A stretch of DNA of 54,033 bases from Pseudomonadota bacterium (GCA_020161335.1 JAIUOJ010000009.1:1-54033), one strand, 5' to 3'; counted from the first letter of the stretch, positions 1-21,147 are shown. Program-made: numbers and translations. The notes: a model not told the origin generated them from the sequence alone.

Positions 1-12371
<12,371 letters not shown>

Positions 12372-12384
<13 letters not shown>

Positions 12385-13163
12385 GTTTCGATGCGCCCCA
12401 CCAGGGCAAGGACTTCGTTGATCGGGACGATCGCGCTGTTGAACGCGGCGTCGGAATTCCAGGCAGGGGCGTCGTCCACCGCGATCCAGTGCAGGGCCGC
12501 GCCTGCCTGCCCCCAGACCTCGCGCAGGCGCCGGAGTTCCGGCGTGTCGCGGGTGGCAACCGCGGTCGTCAGCGGCACCTGTGGCGGTCCGGCGGCGAGG
12601 TCGACCTCCGCCAGTGCCGCGCGCAGGCCGGCCGGGAGCGGCATGCCCAGCGACTCCGCGGCGATGCCTTCGTCGGGCGGCGCGCGTCCGGTTTCCTCGC
12701 GCAGGTAGGCGCGATGGGCGCGGCCGAGTTCATCGAGGTAGCCGGCGCCGTCGACCACCGGATCCCACAGCAGCAGGTGCGCGATGCGGGCGTCGCCCCG
12801 ACGCGCGGCGAGGGTCGCCAGGGTCGCGCCGAGGCGCAGGCCAAGCAGGGCGACCTTCTGCACGCCGGACCGCGCGCGCAGGTCGGCCGCGGCGGCCAGC
12901 ACGTCATCGACCCAATCGTCGAGGCCGAAGCGGTCGCTGTCGCCTTCCGAATCCCCGGTGCCGGCATAGTCGAAGCGCATCACCGGGTAGCCGGCCGCCT
13001 CCAGCCGTTGCGCCAGCACCCGCAACGCACGGTGCGCGCGCACGGCTTCCTCGCCGAAGGGATTGCACAGCAGCACCGCGACCGGGCGCGGCCGCAGGCG
13101 CGGCGGCACGCGCGCGTCGACCAGCAAGGCGCGGCCGTTGGCACGGACGAACTCGATTCCCAT
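12372..13163 (-). CDS. alpha/beta-hydrolase-like protein, nucleophile apparently missing
   Basis: A 263-residue protein of the serine aminopeptidase S33/alpha-beta hydrolase type. CNPFGEE (33-39) followed by HR resembles the exosortase-A-system hydrolase families, from memory. The expected nucleophile elbow GxSxG reads G-L-R-L-G at 108-112, so Arg110 replaces Ser, and no convincing C-terminal catalytic His is visible. It may therefore be non-catalytic or use another chemistry. GGGGGAGGG just upstream of the ATG is a strong ribosome binding site. Its TAA lies 13 bp inside the megasynthase start, so the two form one transcript. The context suggests chain editing, release or a scaffolding role in the pathway (inference). 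Confidence 0.85.
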
Positions 13164-13200
13164 GATGCCCTCCCCCTGCGACGGGCATTTGCGCTGCGGC

Positions 13201-13217
13201 GGGTATTTAATACGCCC
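13201..13217. promoter_or_regulatory. imperfect palindrome in the divergent hydrolase promoter region
   Basis: The 92-bp gap between the two divergent hydrolase genes holds GGGTATTTAATACGCCC, an inverted repeat with AT-rich centre (GGGTATT against AATACgCCC) in otherwise GC-rich DNA. Its place between divergent genes of the biosynthetic locus makes it a candidate operator or promoter core. No binding protein can be named. Confidence 0.35.
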
Positions 13218-13255
13218 AATCCAACAACGCGAAAAGCGCCCGGGGCAGGCAATCG

Positions 13256-14059
13256 ATGACAGGGGACCGGCCGTTCAGCGAAACCGTGGTGGCCCTGGGC
13301 CCGTCGGGCAACGTGGTCGGGATCCTGGCCGACGCGGCCGGCCCGGCGCGACGCCCGCCGCTGCTCCTGCTCAACGCGGGCGTGATCCACCGGGTCGGCC
13401 CGCACCGGCTGCACGTGCGCCTGGCGCGGGCGCTGGCCGACGACGGCGTGCCCAGCCTCCGCCTGGACCTGTCCGGGATCGGCGACAGCCGCGGGCTGCC
13501 CGACGGCCTGCGCTTCCGCGACAGCGCGGTGGCCGACATCCGCGCCGCGCTCGACCAGGTCGCGCCCGCCGGGCCGGCGCTGCTGTTCGGCATCTGTTCC
13601 GGCGCCGACAACGCGATCGCCGCCGCGCTGGCCGATCCGCGCGTGGCGGGGATCGTGCTGGTCGACCCCCATGCCTACGCCACCCGCCGCGCGCGCCTGC
13701 GCCATGTCCTGCGCCGGCTGGCCGCCGGCGGCAATCCGCTGCAGGCGATGCGGGCGCGCCTGCGGCCGCGCGCGGCCCCGCCGGAGAGCGAGCGCCGGCC
13801 GCCGCCACGCGAGGAGTTCCGCGCCCAACTGCAGGCCCTGGTCGCGCGCGGCGTGCGCATCCTGTCGATCCACACCCTCGCGCAGCGGGTGCGCAACAAC
13901 CACGCGAACCAGGTGTTCGAGAGTTTTCCCGAGCTGCGCGGCAAGCTCGACACGCTCTACTTCCCGCGCGCCAACCACACCTTCACCGAACTGTCCGAAC
14001 AGGCCGCACTGATCGAAGCCGTGCGCGCGTGGCTGGCGCGGCGTTTTCCCGCCGCCTGA
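13256..14059 (+). CDS. alpha/beta hydrolase with Cys nucleophile (GICSG)
   Basis: A 267-residue alpha/beta hydrolase. The elbow is G112-I-C114-S-G116, so a cysteine sits where serine is usual, as in dienelactone-hydrolase-like enzymes. NHTFTEL supplies a plausible catalytic His at 241, and DLSGIGDS (71-78) matches the strand-4 region of the fold. The gene is divergent from the megasynthase operon and its stop lies 15 bp from that of the phosphopantetheinyl transferase on the other strand. A role as thioesterase-like hydrolase for the NRPS/PKS product is inferred from position only. Confidence 0.82.
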   Translation: MTGDRPFSETVVALGPSGNVVGILADAAGPARRPPLLLLNAGVIHRVGPHRLHVRLARALADDGVPSLRLDLSGIGDSRGLPDGLRFRDSAVADIRAALDQVAPAGPALLFGICSGADNAIAAALADPRVAGIVLVDPHAYATRRARLRHVLRRLAAGGNPLQAMRARLRPRAAPPESERRPPPREEFRAQLQALVARGVRILSIHTLAQRVRNNHANQVFESFPELRGKLDTLYFPRANHTFTELSEQAALIEAVRAWLARRFPAA

Positions 14060-14074
14060 CCCGGACGCCGCGGC

Positions 14075-14806
14075 TCAGTCGGTGCCGGTGTCGGCGTCGG
14101 CGAGCCGCACCCAGCGCGGCGGCGGTGGCGCGAGGCCGGCGGGCAGGCACAGCGCGGCGACATGCGCCTCGCCGGCGGGCACGTCGAACACCTCGCGGTC
14201 GCCGGCCGCCCGGCGGTCGCCGTCCAGCCGCACCTGCCAGCGCCCGTCCGCCACCGGGACGAAGCCGACCCGGCGCGGCGCCAGCGACAGCCCCAGTCCG
14301 CACGCCTTGAGGTAGGCCTCCTTGCGCGTCCACAGCGCGTGGAAGGCGGCCGGACGCGCCGCCGCGGGCAAGGCGTCCAGCGCGATGCGCTCGTCGTCGC
14401 TGCAGCAGTGCGCCACCAGCTCCGGCGCCAGCGTGCGCGCCACGGGCTCCAGGTCCAGTCCGGGCACGACCTGGTCCGACACCGCGCAGCCGACCAGCCC
14501 GGCGGTGTTGGCCGCGCTGAACCGCCAGTGGCGCAGCGACGCCGGCGCGGTGACCTGCGGGCGGCCGTTTGCATCGCGTTCAAAGCGCAGCTGCGCCGCC
14601 GCGTCACGCGGCAGGCCGGCGGCCGCGACCAGCGCCCATCGCTGCAGCACGCGCGAGTCGGTGGCCAGCGCGCGGTCGCGCTCGAAGCGGAAGCGGGCGA
14701 GGTGGGCGCGATCGTCCGCGTCGAGGCATTCCGGGATCGGCGCGCCCTTGGTGCACGACGCCACGGCGTGCGCGAGGAACAGCTGGACGCAAGGGCGTGC
14801 GGACAT
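14075..14806 (-). CDS. 4'-phosphopantetheinyl transferase (Sfp type)
   Basis: This 243-residue enzyme should transfer phosphopantetheine from CoA to the Ser of carrier domains, here very probably the PCP/ACP domains of the adjacent megasynthase. Two family motifs are clear: GLDLEP (usually G-[IV]-D-[IVL]-E) about 125-130, and WTRKEAYLKACGLGL, which carries the W-x-x-K-E-A-x-x-K signature. The start at MSARPCVQLF was chosen because the open frame further upstream is Arg-rich and unlike the family. It sits tail to tail with the Cys-hydrolase gene. Confidence 0.93.
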   Translation of the reverse strand: MSARPCVQLFLAHAVASCTKGAPIPECLDADDRAHLARFRFERDRALATDSRVLQRWALVAAAGLPRDAAAQLRFERDANGRPQVTAPASLRHWRFSAANTAGLVGCAVSDQVVPGLDLEPVARTLAPELVAHCCSDDERIALDALPAAARPAAFHALWTRKEAYLKACGLGLSLAPRRVGFVPVADGRWQVRLDGDRRAAGDREVFDVPAGEAHVAALCLPAGLAPPPPRWVRLADADTGTD

Positions 14807-14939
14807 GGCGCGAGTGTAAGCGCGGACGTCGGCCGGGCCGTGCGCCGATCGACGGCGCGCGCGACGGCGTCCGCGGCACGCCCGCCGCCTTGCTGCGCCG
14901 CCGCTTGCGCGACGGTGGCGACGGCGCCAGCGTCGACGC

Positions 14940-15287
14940 ATGGACATCGCCCTCAAGCGCGCCTACGAGCCGCCGGCCCGCGGCGACGGCGCGCGCATCC
15001 TCGTCGATCGCCTGTGGCCGCGCGGGGTGAAGAAGGACGCGCTGCGGCTCGACCTGTGGCTGAAGGACATCGCGCCCAGCCCGGCGCTGCGCACCTGGTT
15101 CGACCATGTGCCCGAACGCTTCGACGAGTTCGCGACGCGCTACCGCAGGGAACTGCAGGCAAACGCCGATGCCGTGGCCACGCTGGAGGCGTTCCTGCGC
15201 AAGGGCCGCACGACGCTCGTCTACGCCACCCGCGATCCGGTGATGAACAGCGCGGCGGTGCTGCGCGACTGGCTGCTGGCAGGCTGA
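14940..15287 (+). CDS. DUF488 family protein (YeaO-like)
   Basis: A 115-residue protein with the features of the DUF488/YeaO family: ILVDRLWPRGVKK near the N-terminus, then a WFDHVPERFDEF segment and RTTLVYATRDPVMNSA near the C-terminus. The length is typical of the family, whose function is not established. The gene is divergent from the phosphopantetheinyl transferase with 133 bp between them and shows no functional link to it. Confidence 0.88.
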   Translation: MDIALKRAYEPPARGDGARILVDRLWPRGVKKDALRLDLWLKDIAPSPALRTWFDHVPERFDEFATRYRRELQANADAVATLEAFLRKGRTTLVYATRDPVMNSAAVLRDWLLAG

Positions 15288-15304
15288 GCGCCGGTCAGAG
15301 CACC

Positions 15305-15654
15305 TTCTTCGGGATGTCGCACGACGGCCTGCCGCCACGCAGCGCGTCGAAGATCGGCCAGCGCGGTACCCCGTTGACCATCATCGTGCTCACCCCGATT
15401 CTGGTCGCGGTGCTGGCGGGCATGGCGCGACTGGGCAGATCACGGCTCAGGCCAACGCCGGCACTCTGGCTACGCTCCTTGCCGTGGCCATGCGCCTGCT
15501 GGTTCTTAAGAATGCCATCGAAGCCACGATATGGCTCGTGGCTTGGGACGTGATCGACTTCATCGCCTATTCCGTCTACGAGCGCGGCAAATCGACGCTT
15601 GGCAAGCGCAGCCTGCCCACGGATGAGCGCCCACGCCCACATCGCAGTAGTTGA
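15305..15654 (+). pseudogene. remnant of an APC-family amino-acid permease
   Basis: Only the C-terminal quarter of a permease remains. The frame FFGMSHDGLPPR...RGTPLTIIV...VAVLAGMARLG matches the usual MSRDGLLPPR...GTP and VLAG segments of basic/neutral amino-acid permeases. At about 15436 the reading jumps to another frame, ITAQANAGTLATLLAVAM, which is the next transmembrane helix. Another apparent deletion then joins it to ATIWLVAWDVIDFIAYSVYE, the last helix. No 5' part or start is present. The family assignment rests on remembered consensus. Confidence 0.7.
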
Positions 15655-15827
15655 CGAAAACGTCCGGCAAATGGTGCGGGATAGTAGTCGCTGTAGTTCG
15701 ATCCGTGGCCGCAAGCACAGTGTGCAGAGCGCGATCTAATTGGATTCCATCATCAGCACGGGCGAATTGCCCGATTCGTGCAGCATGTTCTTTCAAAGAG
15801 CAACGGACACCTTTACGGATCAAGGCA
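15655..15827. other. gene-free stretch after the permease remnant
   Basis: No credible gene, RNA or repeat is seen. The base composition is lower in GC than the surroundings, which fits decayed sequence continuing from the permease remnant. Confidence 0.5.
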
Positions 15828-15859
15828 CGCAATGGATCGCCGTCTGGCGATCCATTGCG
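15828..15859. terminator. perfect 14-bp stem, 4-nt loop hairpin
   Basis: CGCAATGGATCGCC and its exact complement flank the loop GTCT. The hairpin lies 8 bp past the stop of the YajG-type gene, where a terminator is expected. No T-tract follows on either strand, so intrinsic termination is unproven. It could equally stabilise the 3' end of the mRNA. Confidence 0.5.
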
Positions 15860-15866
15860 CCTTTGC

Positions 15867-16436
15867 TCAGCGAGCTAAGCACTCAATCAACGTACGGTCA
15901 TTGAGAAGCGCATTGACGGCCTGATTCACCGCGTGGTTGACATAATTGTTGTTGGCCTCTTCGCCTTGCACAACCTGCACGTTGGTCCGGTACTCGCCGC
16001 GATAGGTCTGCTCATATGGACGAGACTCATTCTTGATACAAATGCCCTTCAACAGGAATTCAACGTTCAGCTTGCCTGCCCAAAACCCGGTGTTTACCGC
16101 GTAGTCAAGGTTGCGGATTTCCACACGAAGTTGGTTCTCAATCGGCCCATCAGTCGCGAAGCCTTGTCTGCGCAGCCCATCACTCAATGCATCTTGGATG
16201 ATCTGCTTGAGGTCGCCTTCGATCACCAACTGCTCGCCGATCCCACCCGCGCCTCGGGTGCCGAGTGTTGCCCGGGGCCTTTCGTCGGCAACGTTGACCA
16301 TGGTCAACTTGCCTGACCCCAGATTGCTTTGACTCAAATCAATCTGTGGCTGTAGCCGGACAGCCTGCTTCTGGAACGCACAGCCAGACAGCAGGCACAA
16401 CGCGGCCACGGCGATCACGGCCTGATATCCCTTCAT
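15867..16436 (-). CDS. YajG family lipoprotein
   Basis: A 189-residue protein with a lipoprotein signal peptide: Lys near the start, a hydrophobic stretch and the lipobox LLSGC (Cys19). The mature part contains VNVADERPRATLGTRG and a DALSDGLRRQGF segment typical of YajG/DUF4136-like outer-membrane lipoproteins. The family is found in many gammaproteobacteria without a settled function. GGGGGA precedes the ATG. A strong hairpin follows the stop. It appears monocistronic. Confidence 0.85.
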   Translation of the reverse strand: MKGYQAVIAVAALCLLSGCAFQKQAVRLQPQIDLSQSNLGSGKLTMVNVADERPRATLGTRGAGGIGEQLVIEGDLKQIIQDALSDGLRRQGFATDGPIENQLRVEIRNLDYAVNTGFWAGKLNVEFLLKGICIKNESRPYEQTYRGEYRTNVQVVQGEEANNNYVNHAVNQAVNALLNDRTLIECLAR

Positions 16437-16550
16437 CGATGTCCCCCGGATAAACGCCCTCCCTGGGCGCGAACCGATTATGTGCGCGCGTTCGGTTCAG
16501 CTGCAACGCAATTCTTCACGCGCAGGATCCAGGCCGACGGATGGCCTGTG

Positions 16551-18650
16551 TCACTCCACTAGCATCACCGCCAGATCGCGTGCGCCGATGGCCTGGTTGC
16601 CGCTGGCATCCTCGGCGAACACGCGCACGGTGTAGTCGCCCGCCGGCAGCGCGCCGGGTTGCCACGGGTCCATCTCCAGCTCGTCGCCGCGCACGCGGTT
16701 GCTGACCACGTACAGGAAGCGCGTGCGCGCGGCGCCGTGCACGGTGATGCCGCTGTCGGCGGCGTAGGCGACCTTCACCGCGTCCGGGTGCGCGGGCATG
16801 CGCGAGAAATCGAGGTTCATCCGCGGCTGCTCGAAGCCCGGCACCGGCGCGCCCTGCGCATCGAGCACCTGGTAGCCGAGGCGGTGCAGGCCCAGTCGCC
16901 GCCGCGGCAGGTTGCCGTCGACCTGGTCCCAGGCCTCGACCACCACCTGCACGCCACCGCCCTGGCGCGGCACGTGCACGCGGCCGTCGCGGCCGGCCGT
17001 GATCGGCTGGTCGGCCTCGTCGAGCAGCCACACGCGATCGATCCGCGGCGGCACGGTGTCGAGGTAGTGGCGGAAGCCGAGCCGGATCGCGTTGTGCTGG
17101 TAGCCGTAGGGGCCGACGATCAGGTGCACGTGCGCCTGCGCGTTGATCGTGCCCAGCGCGTCGCCGGCGCGGAAACGCGTGCCGCGCGTGATGCGCACGC
17201 GATCGGGCCGGCCATCGGCGCCGGTGGTCATCAGGAAGCGCGCCGGATCGAGGTTGCGGCCCTGCGCGGTACGGCCCGCACGCAGGTGCACATAGGCCAG
17301 CTCGTCAATGGCGATGCCCTCGGCCTGGCCGCCGAAGCTCCACGCCGCCAAGGGACTACTGACCTTGCCGTCGGCGATCGCCAGCACGGTCGCACCGACA
17401 TCGCCGCGGATGTCGAGCCCGTTGTGCAGGTGGCTGCGGCTTTCGCCCTGGAAGTTGCCGCGCACTTCGCCCAGCGTGCCCACCACCTCGTGCCAGCCGT
17501 CCTGCGGAGGCAGCGGCCAGCGATGGCGCGTGTCGGGCAGCGCGCGCTCCGGCGACGGTCCGACCGGTGCGTCGGCCAGCGCCATGTCGATCTCGTCATC
17601 CTCGTCGCGCGGCACCAGCCGGTGCAGGCGATAGCCCTCCGCATCGGCCACCAGCAGGCTGCCGTCGCCATCGAGCCACAGCGCCGACGGCCGCGCGAAC
17701 CATTGCGTGGTGCTTTCGCCGGTCAACACGCGCGCGCGGCCATCGGGCGTGACCTGCAGCACGCGGCCCGGCGACAGCTCCGCGACGTAGAGCTGGCCGT
17801 CGTGGGTGATCGCCAGCGCCAGCGGGCGCGCCAGCGTCGCCGCGGCGGCATCCAGCGGATCGGCCTGCCAGGTGCGCACCGTGCCGTCGGCGGCAATCGC
17901 GCGCAACGCACGGTTGCCGGTGTCGGCGACCCAGGTCGTGCCGTCGGCCGCGACCGCGAGCGCGGTCGGCGTGTCGAACCGCGCCGTCGCCGCCTCGCCA
18001 TCGAGGAACCCGGGACCGTCGCCGCCGGCCAGCGTGCGCACGCGGCCATCGGTCTCGATCACGCGGATGCGGTCGTTCCAGGTATCGGCCACGTAGACGC
18101 GGCCGATGGCATCCACCGCCACACCCATCGGCGCGTGGAACTGCGCCTGCACGCCCTCGCCGTCGCGGAAGCCGGCGATGCCGGTGCCGGCCAGCGTGGT
18201 CACCGCGCCCTGCGGCGAGACCTTGCGGATCGCGTGGTTGCCGGTGTCAGCGACGTAGAGGTTGCCGAGCAGGTCGACCGCCAGCGACGACGGCGTGTCG
18301 AACGCGGCCGCGGTGCCGATGCCGTCGGCGAAGCCGGGACCGTTGCCGGCGAAGGTCGACACGCTGCCGTCGGGCGCGACGCGGCGGATGCGATTGCCGA
18401 CGCCGCCCTCGCTGACGTACAGCGCGCCATCGACGCCGCGTACCAGGCCCCAGGGTTCGTCGAAGCGTGCCTGCAGGCCGTGGCCGTCGCGCAGGCCGCG
18501 GTGGCCGTCGCCGGCGACGTGCTCGATGCGCGCACTCCAGTCGAACGGCGTGCCCGGCAGCACCGGCGCGGGCCGCAGCCACTCGCGCAGCGGCCCGATG
18601 AGGAACGTCGCGGCCAGCGCCAGCACGGTCAGCACGACCACCCAGCGCAT
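16551..18650 (-). CDS. NHL-repeat / M23 metallopeptidase fusion protein
   Basis: A 699-residue protein. MRWVVVLTVLALAATFLI at the start is a signal anchor or signal peptide. About residues 40-350 form six or more NHL-type repeats with recurring LYVADTGNHAIRKV, VYVADTWNDRIRVI and WVADTGNRALRAI units, likely a beta-propeller. A second half of about 390-530 has HNGLDIRGDVGATVLAIADG (HxxxD, first Zn ligands) and AHVHLIVG (HxH), the M23/LytM peptidase motifs. A C-terminal beta-rich region follows. It probably acts in the periplasm on cell-wall peptides or binds them. The start at 18650 was chosen because upstream codons are Arg-rich and run into the preceding methyltransferase gene. Confidence 0.85.
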   Translation of the reverse strand: MRWVVVLTVLALAATFLIGPLREWLRPAPVLPGTPFDWSARIEHVAGDGHRGLRDGHGLQARFDEPWGLVRGVDGALYVSEGGVGNRIRRVAPDGSVSTFAGNGPGFADGIGTAAAFDTPSSLAVDLLGNLYVADTGNHAIRKVSPQGAVTTLAGTGIAGFRDGEGVQAQFHAPMGVAVDAIGRVYVADTWNDRIRVIETDGRVRTLAGGDGPGFLDGEAATARFDTPTALAVAADGTTWVADTGNRALRAIAADGTVRTWQADPLDAAAATLARPLALAITHDGQLYVAELSPGRVLQVTPDGRARVLTGESTTQWFARPSALWLDGDGSLLVADAEGYRLHRLVPRDEDDEIDMALADAPVGPSPERALPDTRHRWPLPPQDGWHEVVGTLGEVRGNFQGESRSHLHNGLDIRGDVGATVLAIADGKVSSPLAAWSFGGQAEGIAIDELAYVHLRAGRTAQGRNLDPARFLMTTGADGRPDRVRITRGTRFRAGDALGTINAQAHVHLIVGPYGYQHNAIRLGFRHYLDTVPPRIDRVWLLDEADQPITAGRDGRVHVPRQGGGVQVVVEAWDQVDGNLPRRRLGLHRLGYQVLDAQGAPVPGFEQPRMNLDFSRMPAHPDAVKVAYAADSGITVHGAARTRFLYVVSNRVRGDELEMDPWQPGALPAGDYTVRVFAEDASGNQAIGARDLAVMLVE

Positions 18651-18694
18651 CGCGCGCCGCGAGCGCCGCGACGCGCGTGCCGGCGCCCGCCGGT

Positions 18695-19873
18695 TCAATC
18701 CAGCACGCGGCAGTACACCGCCTTGAGGTAGCGCGATTCCTGCACGTGGGCGAGGAACGGATGGTCGGCGCCGGCGCCGGACACCTTCAGCACCTGCACC
18801 GTGCGCCCGGCGTAGAACGCGGCGCGGCGCAGCATGTCGAGGAACTGCTCCTCGCTCACCAGCCCGGTGCACGAGAACGTGGCGAACAGGCCGCCGGGCC
18901 TGACCACGCCCAGCGCCAGCTTGTTCATGTCGAGGTACTTCTTCAGCGCGTTGATCACCTGGTCGCGGTCACGCGTCATCTTCGCCGGGTCGAGGATCAC
19001 CACGTCGTAGCGTTCGCCGCGGTTCGCCGCATCGCGCAGCCACGGAAAGATGTCGGCCTGCACGAAGCGCGGCTTCACGTGGTTGAGCCGCGCATTGCCG
19101 CGGGCGATCTCGAGCACCGCCTCGTCGATGTCGATGCCGACCACCTCGCTGGCGCCGCGCGCCGCCGCGTACACGCCGAAGCCGCCGGTGTTGCAGCACA
19201 GGTCGAGCACGCGCCGGCCGGTGCAGCGATGCGACAGCCATTCGCGGTTGTCGCGCTGGTCGGCGAAGAAGCCGGTCTTGTGCGCGCCCGCGGGATCGGC
19301 GCAGAAGCGGATGCCGTTCTCCACGATGTCCGCCGGCGCGGTGCCGGAGGTGTTGTGGAAGTCGAACGACTCCTGCTTCTGCACGTGCTCGTCGGCGAAG
19401 CTGTGGAAGCGGCAGCCGGGGAACTGCGCGCGCAGCGCGTCGTAGATCCACTCGCGGTGGCGGAACGCGCCGGCGCTGAAGAACTCGACCACCAGCAGGT
19501 CGTCGTAGCGGTCCACCACCAGCCCACTGAGGCCGTCGCCCTCGCTGTGCACCACGCGCCAGGCATTGGTGGTGTCGTCGAGCCTGAGCACCTCGCGGCG
19601 CAGGCGCACCGCCTCGGCGATCCTGCGCGCGAACCAGCCGGCGTCCACGGCCACGGCCGGGTCGGTCTCGAGGATGCGCACGGCGATGCGCGAATGGCCG
19701 TTGTAGAAGCCGCGGCCGATCCAGTCGCCGTCGACGCCGACCACGTCGACCAGGCTGCCGGGCTTGGGCCGCTGCGCGGGCTTTTCGACCAGCTTCTGGA
19801 AGATCCAGGGGTGGTTGGACCGCCAGGCATTCCTGAGGCGGACGGTGGGGAGCGGGGTGTCCATGAACGGCAT
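18695..19873 (-). CDS. rlmI: 23S rRNA m5C1962 methyltransferase RlmI family
   Basis: A SAM-dependent RNA methyltransferase of about 392 residues. An N-terminal PUA-like segment (RLRNAWRSNHPWIFQ...PGSLVDVVGVDGDWIGRGFYN) is followed by a central RlmI domain and a Rossmann fold with VLDLCCNTGGFGVYAA (motif I), VVGIDIDEAVLEIA, VVILDPAKMTR (DPAK catalytic loop) and FATFSCTG. It should methylate C1962 of 23S rRNA. Two in-frame ATGs (19873, 19864) are possible. The NHL/M23 gene starts 44 bp downstream on the same strand, so the two may be cotranscribed. Confidence 0.93.
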   Translation of the reverse strand: MPFMDTPLPTVRLRNAWRSNHPWIFQKLVEKPAQRPKPGSLVDVVGVDGDWIGRGFYNGHSRIAVRILETDPAVAVDAGWFARRIAEAVRLRREVLRLDDTTNAWRVVHSEGDGLSGLVVDRYDDLLVVEFFSAGAFRHREWIYDALRAQFPGCRFHSFADEHVQKQESFDFHNTSGTAPADIVENGIRFCADPAGAHKTGFFADQRDNREWLSHRCTGRRVLDLCCNTGGFGVYAAARGASEVVGIDIDEAVLEIARGNARLNHVKPRFVQADIFPWLRDAANRGERYDVVILDPAKMTRDRDQVINALKKYLDMNKLALGVVRPGGLFATFSCTGLVSEEQFLDMLRRAAFYAGRTVQVLKVSGAGADHPFLAHVQESRYLKAVYCRVLD

Positions 19874-19926
19874 TTTATCCGCCCGGTTGACCGGACCGCG
19901 CCCGGGCGGGAAGAATGGCCGCCGAA

Positions 19927-20038
19927 GGGGAGTAGCTCCCAGCGTGCCGGCCGTCATTACGAGCGATCCCGCTCCGGTCCCACGGCAGCCCACCGGGCTG
20001 TGAGCAAGACCTTCGCCGCGCTGGCGAAGGCATGTCCC
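19927..20038 (+). promoter_or_regulatory. yybP-ykoY (Mn2+) riboswitch
   Basis: The leader of the TerC gene has the family hallmarks. GGGGAGTAGC (19927-19936) pairs at its 5' part with GTCCCC (20033-20038) to close the element. Conserved GTGAGCAAGACC follows at 20000-20011. A perfect 8-bp hairpin, CCTTCGCC/GGCGAAGG, occupies 20010-20030. These elements sense Mn2+ and usually control mntP, alx/terC or P-type ATPase genes, which fits the gene 70 bp downstream. Between 20039 and the TerC ATG there is room for an expression platform acting on translation. Confidence 0.88.
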
Positions 20039-20109
20039 CGGTTCCCGGTCCATCGGTGCCCGAGGCCTCCGCGTCCGCGGCCGTCCTCCACCTGATCACG
20101 GGAGTCCCG

Positions 20110-21069
20110 ATGGACACGATAGGCAATCCCTGGCTGTGGGCCGGATTCGGCGGGCTGGTCGTGGCCGCCCTGCTGGTCGACCTGGTGCTGATGCGCCACG
20201 GCGGCGCGCACAAGGTCACGTTCAAGGAAGCGATGTGGTGGAGCCTGGGCTGGGTCGCCCTGGCGCTGCTGTTCAACGGCGCCCTGTGGTGGTACGTGAA
20301 CGAGACCGCCGGGCTCGCCGAAGCCAACCGCGTGGGCCTGGAGTTCCTCACCGGCTACCTGGTCGAGAAGGCGCTGGCAGTCGACAACATCTTCGTGTTC
20401 CTGATGCTGATGACCTACTTCGCGGTGCCCGAGGAGCAGCGCCAGCGGGTGCTGGTGATCGGCATCCTCGGCGCCATCGTGCTGCGCGCGATCCTGATCT
20501 TCGCCGGCGCGGCCCTGCTGGCGCAGTTCCACTGGCTGCTCTACGTGTTCGGCGCCTTCCTGCTGCTGACCGGGATCAAGATGTGGTTCGCCGCCGGCCA
20601 CGAGCCCGACCTGGAAAAGAACCCCGCGCTGCGCTGGATGCGTGGCCACCTGCGCCTCACCGACGGCTACCGCGGTGCCGCGCTGAGCGTGCGCGAGGGC
20701 GGCGTGCGCCGCTACACGCCGCTGTTCGTGGTGCTGGTGCTGATCGGCGTGACCGACGTGATCTTCGCCGTCGACAGCATCCCGGCGATCTTCGCCATCA
20801 CCCTGGACCCGTTCATCGTGCTGACCTCGAACGTGTTCGCGGTGCTCGGCCTGCGCGCGATGTTCTTCCTGCTGGCCGGCATGGCCGAGCGCTTCCACCT
20901 GCTGCCCTACGGGCTGGCGGTGGTGCTGGCCTTCATCGGCACGAAGATGCTGCTGATCGACGTGTACAAGATCCCGGTGCCGTGGGCGCTGGGCACGGTG
21001 GCGCTGATCCTGGGCGTGACCGTGGCGCTGAGCCTGGCCCGGCCGCGGCCGCCGGCCCCCGCCGGCTGA
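20110..21069 (+). CDS. TerC/Alx family integral membrane protein
   Basis: A 319-residue membrane protein of the TerC family, with about seven to nine helices. The conserved acidic membrane residues are present: VDLVLMRH, EKALAVDNIFVF and GVTDVIFAVDSIPAIFAIT. Family members are linked to Mn2+ export or metallation of secreted proteins and, in E. coli Alx, to alkaline pH and Mn2+ control. The preceding yybP-ykoY riboswitch supports a Mn2+ role here. MDTIGNPWLW was taken as start: GGGAG lies just upstream, and the in-frame ATG at 20032 would put coding sequence over the riboswitch. Confidence 0.92.
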   Translation: MDTIGNPWLWAGFGGLVVAALLVDLVLMRHGGAHKVTFKEAMWWSLGWVALALLFNGALWWYVNETAGLAEANRVGLEFLTGYLVEKALAVDNIFVFLMLMTYFAVPEEQRQRVLVIGILGAIVLRAILIFAGAALLAQFHWLLYVFGAFLLLTGIKMWFAAGHEPDLEKNPALRWMRGHLRLTDGYRGAALSVREGGVRRYTPLFVVLVLIGVTDVIFAVDSIPAIFAITLDPFIVLTSNVFAVLGLRAMFFLLAGMAERFHLLPYGLAVVLAFIGTKMLLIDVYKIPVPWALGTVALILGVTVALSLARPRPPAPAG

Positions 21070-21147
21070 AGGCCCGGGCCCGCGACGGCGGCGGCACGGG
21101 ATGCACTGGCCCGGAATCCCGGCCTTGCATCGCCGTGTTTCGCCGCC

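Noticed and set aside
14162-15553. Long plus-strand frame across the phosphopantetheinyl transferase and DUF488 genes
   Set aside because: It is antisense or out of frame to both genes; only its last part is meaningful, as the permease remnant.
15295-15714. 139-codon minus-strand frame
   Set aside because: It is antisense to recognisable permease sequence and has no features of a real protein.
16659-18731. 690-codon plus-strand frame
   Set aside because: Antisense shadow of the NHL/M23 gene.
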